Shown: positions 14,907 through 18,739 of the stretch, one piece after another
How the letters are laid out: every line of letters begins with the position of its first letter
Numbering within the stretch: position 1 is the stretch's first letter
DNA from: Brumimicrobium sp965656195
GTDB lineage: Bacteria > Bacteroidota > Bacteroidia > Flavobacteriales_D > Crocinitomicaceae
Direction of reading: 5' to 3'
Length of the DNA stretch: 18,739 nucleotides
Assembly: GCA_965656195.1 (NCBI GenBank)
Contig: CBFHJL010000056.1
Span: forward strand, 1-18,739
The notes under the pieces: generated by a model
What the model saw: the letters and a program-made list of their open reading frames with translations, nothing else
What the model was told of the DNA's origin: nothing
The model's database searches: none
Position numbers and translations under genes: made by a program

Positions 14907-14927
14907 TATTTCGCTAACAAATCATCG

Positions 14928-14935
14928 CAAAATTA
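14928..14935 (-). promoter_or_regulatory. -7 box for the M23 peptidase gene
   Basis: TAATTTTG on the minus strand fits TAnnTTTG, placing the start near 14921, 15 bases before the ATG. No good -33 element was found, so the call rests on the box and its spacing. Confidence 0.5.
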
Positions 14936-14946
14936 GGCAAATAATC

Positions 14947-14954
14947 TAACTTTG
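14947..14954 (+). promoter_or_regulatory. -7 box for alaS
   Basis: TAACTTTG fits TAnnTTTG and predicts a start near 14961, about 50 bases before the alaS ATG at 15011. The box is back to back with the M23 box. No clear -33 was found. Confidence 0.5.
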
Positions 14955-14959
14955 TATGC

Positions 14960-14977
14960 TTGTTAACCATTGTTAAC
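14960..14977 (+). repeat. Tandem TTGTTAAC pair, possible operator
   Basis: TTGTTAAC occurs at 14960-14967 and 14970-14977, exactly 10 bases apart (one helical turn), with a GTTAAC palindrome in each. The pair covers the predicted start of alaS transcription. No regulator is known to me for this motif in this setting. Confidence 0.45.
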
Positions 14978-15010
14978 AGTCAAGAACATTAATTGAACAA
15001 GGGAATAGAC

Positions 15011-17632
15011 ATGAAACTTGAGAACATTCGCAATACCTATTTTACGTTTTTTGAGAACAAAGGACACAAACTGATTCCTTCAGCACCAATGGTGGTTAAG
15101 AACGATCCAACGTTGATGTTTACCAATGCCGGGATGAATCAATTTAAAGATTATTTCCTTGGGAATGAAGTAGCAAAAAACAAAAGAGTTGTGGATTCTC
15201 AAAAATGTTTGCGTGTTTCTGGAAAACACAATGACCTTGAGGAAGTTGGAGTAGATACATATCATCACACAATGTTCGAAATGCTCGGTAACTGGTCATT
15301 TGGTGATTATTTCAAAAAAGAGGCAATCGAATGGGCTTGGGAATTACTTACAGAAGAATTCGGAATAGATAAAAACTCTCTTTATGTAACAATATTTGAA
15401 GGAGATGAGAAAGATGGTGTGTCAAAAGATACTGAGTCTTTTGATATTTGGAAGTCAATGATCAGCGAAGACCGAATCCTAGAAGCCGATAAATCGGATA
15501 ACTTTTGGGAAATGGGAGACATGGGGCCTTGTGGGCCCTGTTCTGAAATTCACGTGGACATTCGCAGCGCTGAAGAAAAAGCGAAGGTTGATGGAAAGTT
15601 ATTAGTAAACAAAGATCATCCACAAGTAATTGAAGTTTGGAACTTAGTTTTCATACAGTTCAATAGAAAAGCGAATGGAGATCTTGAAAAATTGCCGCAA
15701 ACACATGTCGATACAGGTATGGGGTTAGAACGTTTAGCCATGGTTTTGCAAGGCAAACAGTCTAACTATGATACCGATCTATTTCAAAAACTGATTCAAT
15801 TTGTTGCTAAGATTGCCAACGTTGAATATGGTAAAGAAGAAACAACAGATATTGCATTACGGGTTATCACGGATCACATTAGAGCAATCGCTTTTTCAAT
15901 TGCGGATGGTCAATTGCCTTCAAATAATGGTGCTGGCTATGTAATCAGAAGAATACTTAGACGTGCTGTGAGATATGGTTATCAAGTTTTGAATCTGAAT
16001 GAACCGTTTCTAGCTCCGCTTAGTCAAGAATTGATCAAAGCGATGGGAGGAGCATTTCCAGAACTTCAAGGTCAAGCTTCTTTAATAGAAAATGTGATCA
16101 AAGAAGAAGAGTTAAGCTTCTTTAAAACATTGGAGCAGGGAATCAAGCGGATTGATGCAATAATCGAAAAGGAAAAGCAGAAAGGGAATTCAGTCATTCC
16201 TGGAGACCAAGCTTTTGAACTTTATGATACTTTTGGATTTCCTTTCGACCTAACAGCACTCATTGCACGCGAAGCTAAAATGGATGTTGATGAAAAAGGG
16301 TTTACTGTAGCGCTTCAACAGCAAAAAGATAGATCTCGCGCCGCTACAACACTGCAAACTGACGATTGGACAGTACTAAAAGAGGACGATAAAGAAGAGT
16401 TTATTGGATACGATGAATTAGAAACGGAAGTATATATTACGCGATACAGAAAAGTTGAAGCAAAGAAGAAAACATTTTACCAGCTTGTTTTTAATTTGAC
16501 ACCCTTCTATCCTGAAGGAGGAGGACAAGTTGGAGATAAAGGTGTAATTAAAAATGATGATGAAAGCGTTTCAATCTTTGATACGAAAAAGGAGAATAAT
16601 CTGATAATTCATCTGGCAAAAGAATTACCAAAAAACCCTTCTGCCAAATTCACAGCTCACGTAAGTCAAGAAAAGAGAAAGCTTGTAACGGCAAATCATT
16701 CTGCTACTCACCTACTCCACCATGCGCTTAGAGAGGTTTTAGGTGATCATGTTGCACAAAAAGGATCTTTGGTAAACTCCGATTACTTGAGGTTTGACTT
16801 TTCTCATTTCTCAAAAGTTACGGATGAAGAGTTAACGAAAATTGAAAACCTTGTTAATGCTCAAATACAAGCTAATATTAGTTTAAAAGAGCACAGAAAC
16901 ACGCCAATAACTAAAGCTGAAGAGATGGGGGCTCTAATGCTCTTTGGAGAAAAATATGGAGATGTTGTTCGTGTAATAGAGTTTGGAGAATCAATGGAGC
17001 TTTGCGGAGGAACTCATGTTCAATCGACTTCGGAAATCGGTCGTTTCTTGATTCAATCTGAGGCTTCAGTTGCCTCTGGAATTAGGAGGATAGAGGCTAT
17101 ATCTAACAAGACTGCGGATAAGTTTATTAACGATGAACTCGAAACACTTCAGTCAGTTCGTGAACTATTCAAGCAATCCAAGGATGTTTATAAATCAATC
17201 GAAGATTTAAAACAAGAAAACCAGAAACTTTCTAAGGAGCTTGATAAAATGAAACTAGCTCAAGCCAAAACGATAAAACACGATTTAAAAGACAGAATAG
17301 AAGGAAAAAAAGGAGCTCATTTTTTAGAGGCGCTCGTTCCTCTAGATGCTGGCACTATTAAGGATATATTATTCCAATTAAAAGGGGAGGTAGATGATCT
17401 TTTTGCAGTAATAGGAGGAGAAGCAGATGGAAAGGCTACGCTGAGCATTATGATCTCAGAAAGTCTAGTTGGCAAAACAGATCTTCATGCAGGAAATCTG
17501 GTACGTGCATCAGCTAAGCATATTAAAGGTGGAGGCGGTGGACAGCCATTCTTTGCTACTGCTGGAGGAAAGGACCCTCAAGGATTAAAAGCCGCTTTAG
17601 AAGAAGTTAAACAAGCATTTTTAGATGCCTAA
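15011..17632 (+). CDS. alaS: Alanine--tRNA ligase
   Basis: An 873-aa class II synthetase that charges tRNA-Ala. The N-terminal catalytic domain begins MKLENIRNTYFTFF and carries APMVVKNDPTLMFTNAGMNQF, DLEEVGVDTYHHTMFEMLGN (in part), GPCGPCSEIH and GMGLERLAMV. The editing domain has the zinc motifs HSATH (His563, His567) and CGGTH (Cys665, His669). The C-terminal oligomerisation/DHHA1 part ends with KHIKGGGGGQPFFATAGGKD. The start at 15011 is chosen because it is the ATG beginning the conserved N-terminus; a TTG at 14993 would add six non-conserved residues. Length matches the family. The stop overlaps the next gene by 8 bases, suggesting coupled expression with the glycosyltransferase. Confidence 0.97.
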   Translation: MKLENIRNTYFTFFENKGHKLIPSAPMVVKNDPTLMFTNAGMNQFKDYFLGNEVAKNKRVVDSQKCLRVSGKHNDLEEVGVDTYHHTMFEMLGNWSFGDYFKKEAIEWAWELLTEEFGIDKNSLYVTIFEGDEKDGVSKDTESFDIWKSMISEDRILEADKSDNFWEMGDMGPCGPCSEIHVDIRSAEEKAKVDGKLLVNKDHPQVIEVWNLVFIQFNRKANGDLEKLPQTHVDTGMGLERLAMVLQGKQSNYDTDLFQKLIQFVAKIANVEYGKEETTDIALRVITDHIRAIAFSIADGQLPSNNGAGYVIRRILRRAVRYGYQVLNLNEPFLAPLSQELIKAMGGAFPELQGQASLIENVIKEEELSFFKTLEQGIKRIDAIIEKEKQKGNSVIPGDQAFELYDTFGFPFDLTALIAREAKMDVDEKGFTVALQQQKDRSRAATTLQTDDWTVLKEDDKEEFIGYDELETEVYITRYRKVEAKKKTFYQLVFNLTPFYPEGGGQVGDKGVIKNDDESVSIFDTKKENNLIIHLAKELPKNPSAKFTAHVSQEKRKLVTANHSATHLLHHALREVLGDHVAQKGSLVNSDYLRFDFSHFSKVTDEELTKIENLVNAQIQANISLKEHRNTPITKAEEMGALMLFGEKYGDVVRVIEFGESMELCGGTHVQSTSEIGRFLIQSEASVASGIRRIEAISNKTADKFINDELETLQSVRELFKQSKDVYKSIEDLKQENQKLSKELDKMKLAQAKTIKHDLKDRIEGKKGAHFLEALVPLDAGTIKDILFQLKGEVDDLFAVIGGEADGKATLSIMISESLVGKTDLHAGNLVRASAKHIKGGGGGQPFFATAGGKDPQGLKAALEEVKQAFLDA

Positions 17633-18739
17633 AAAGGTACTTATAATCACTTATTACTGGCCTCCTAGTGGTGGAAGTGGTGTTCAGCGGTGGCTAAAGT
17701 TTGTAAAGTACTTTCGGGAAAATGGTTGGGAGCCTGTTATTTTCAAACCAATAAAAGCGGAATACCCTGAATTAGATCACTCTCTTGAAAAAGACATTCC
17801 TAACGGTATTGAAGTGATTGAATCATCTATTTGGGAACCTTACCAGTTATATAAACAATTTACTGGTAGAGATAAAAAGCAAAAAGTTCAGGCGGGATTT
17901 ATTAATGAAGATAAAGAGCCTGGGAAAATGGAAAAATTAGCAATTTGGCTTCGTGGTAATATTTTCATACCTGATGCTAGAAGGTTCTGGATAAAGCCTG
18001 GCGTTAAAAAATTGAATGGTTGGCTACAAGAGAACTCAATTGACGCAATGGTTTCAACGGGTCCACCCCATACAGCACATATAATAGCCATGAAGGTGGC
18101 GGCTAAGAACAATATTCCTTGGCTGGCAGATTTTCGTGATCCCTGGACTCAGATTGACTTTTACGATAAACTAATGTTATCTAAAAAGGCAGACCAAAAG
18201 CATAAAACGCTGGAGAAGGCAGTTCTTAGTCAAGCGGATACAGTAGTGACGGTGAGTCCTCATTGTGCTATAGGTTTGAATGAAATTACAGACAAGAAGA
18301 TTGAAGTTATCACGAACGGATTTGACGAGGATGACTTTACGAATACGCCAGGGTTTGATCACTCAAATTTTTCAATTACCCACTTGGGGTCAATGAATCC
18401 TGACCGAAATCCAAAAACACTTTGGGATACCCTTTCGAAGTTGTGCAGTGAAGATAATTCATTTCGAAAACATCTTAAAATAAAACTAATCGGTAAAACA
18501 GATATATCCGTTTTCAAGTATCTTGAAAAGAAAGGATTGTCTGAACATGTCATCAACCTTAAGTACCTTCCACATGATGAAGCTATCCAAGAGGCTGCGA
18601 ATTCAGCTATATTGCTTCTCGCACTAAATGATACTCCAAATGTACTTAGCCTAGCTCCAGGAAAACTATACGAATACCTTGCACTTAAAAGACCTATACT
18701 TTGTACAGGTGCGGTAGATGGAGATGCTGCAGTAATTAT
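17625..18739 (+). CDS. GT-B glycosyltransferase (GT4-like), 3' truncated by window edge
   Basis: An ATG at 17625 opens a frame with no stop to the end of the window (371 codons). The N-terminus MPKKVLIITYYWPPSGGSGV has the beta strand and Gly-rich loop of GT-B glycosyltransferases. The segment STGPPHTAHIIA and WLADFRDPW in the first domain are typical of the GT4-like group. THLGSMNPDRNPKTLW opens the second Rossmann domain. Near the edge LAPGKLYEYLALKRPIL is the donor-sugar site, with Glu in the position of the usual EX7E motif. It should transfer a sugar from a nucleotide donor in surface polysaccharide synthesis; donor and acceptor cannot be told. It overlaps alaS by 8 bases, so it is likely in the same transcript. 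The C-terminus is missing. Confidence 0.85.
   Translation, partial: MPKKVLIITYYWPPSGGSGVQRWLKFVKYFRENGWEPVIFKPIKAEYPELDHSLEKDIPNGIEVIESSIWEPYQLYKQFTGRDKKQKVQAGFINEDKEPGKMEKLAIWLRGNIFIPDARRFWIKPGVKKLNGWLQENSIDAMVSTGPPHTAHIIAMKVAAKNNIPWLADFRDPWTQIDFYDKLMLSKKADQKHKTLEKAVLSQADTVVTVSPHCAIGLNEITDKKIEVITNGFDEDDFTNTPGFDHSNFSITHLGSMNPDRNPKTLWDTLSKLCSEDNSFRKHLKIKLIGKTDISVFKYLEKKGLSEHVINLKYLPHDEAIQEAANSAILLLALNDTPNVLSLAPGKLYEYLALKRPILCTGAVDGDAAVI

Noticed and set aside
14993..15010. TTG start adding six residues to alaS
   Set aside because: The conserved AlaS N-terminus begins at the ATG at 15011, and the extra residues match nothing in the family.

Overview
The window looks like a chromosomal segment of an AT-rich member of the Bacteroidota, most likely a Flavobacteriia-type and possibly marine bacterium. 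The evidence is three proteins with type IX secretion (T9SS) type A C-terminal sorting domains, SprB-type and Ig-like Cys-pair repeats, weak Shine-Dalgarno sequences, and promoters of the Bacteroidota form (TTTG-like -33, about 20 bp spacer, TAnnTTTG -7). No rRNA, tRNA, CRISPR array or insertion sequence was seen, and no gap between genes exceeds 300 bases.

Layout. Positions 2-646 hold the C-terminal end of an O-antigen ligase-like membrane protein, followed by ssb (704-1147). Positions 1187-9075 hold two copies of a two-gene cassette. Each copy has a promoter, a very small Lys-rich secreted protein, a large T9SS-sorted repeat protein (918 and 1201 aa) and a hairpin terminator. A divergent truA-family gene lies between the copies. 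Next come an overlapping nicotinamide riboside uptake and kinase pair (pnuC plus a NadR-like kinase, 9091-10232) and a small CxxC membrane protein (10340-10603). The minus strand then carries a PIN-PhoH ATPase (10617-11942), a third T9SS-sorted protein (12116-13282), a MerR-type regulator (13370-13711) and an M23 (LytM) peptidase (13935-14906). The peptidase is divergent from alaS (15011-17632). alaS overlaps a GT-B glycosyltransferase that runs off the right edge.

The most unusual content is the duplicated cassette. The large proteins have stretches of about 690 and 774 residues with no lysine or arginine at all, while each upstream small protein is about one third Lys/Arg after its signal peptide. 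That charge contrast, repeated in two paralogous copies with the same promoter form and gene order, suggests a cationic helper or linker paired with a polyanionic surface protein. The pairing is inference; the composition and gene order can be read directly.

The remaining genes are mostly housekeeping: DNA binding, tRNA modification, NAD salvage, tRNA charging, cell-wall hydrolysis and surface glycan synthesis.
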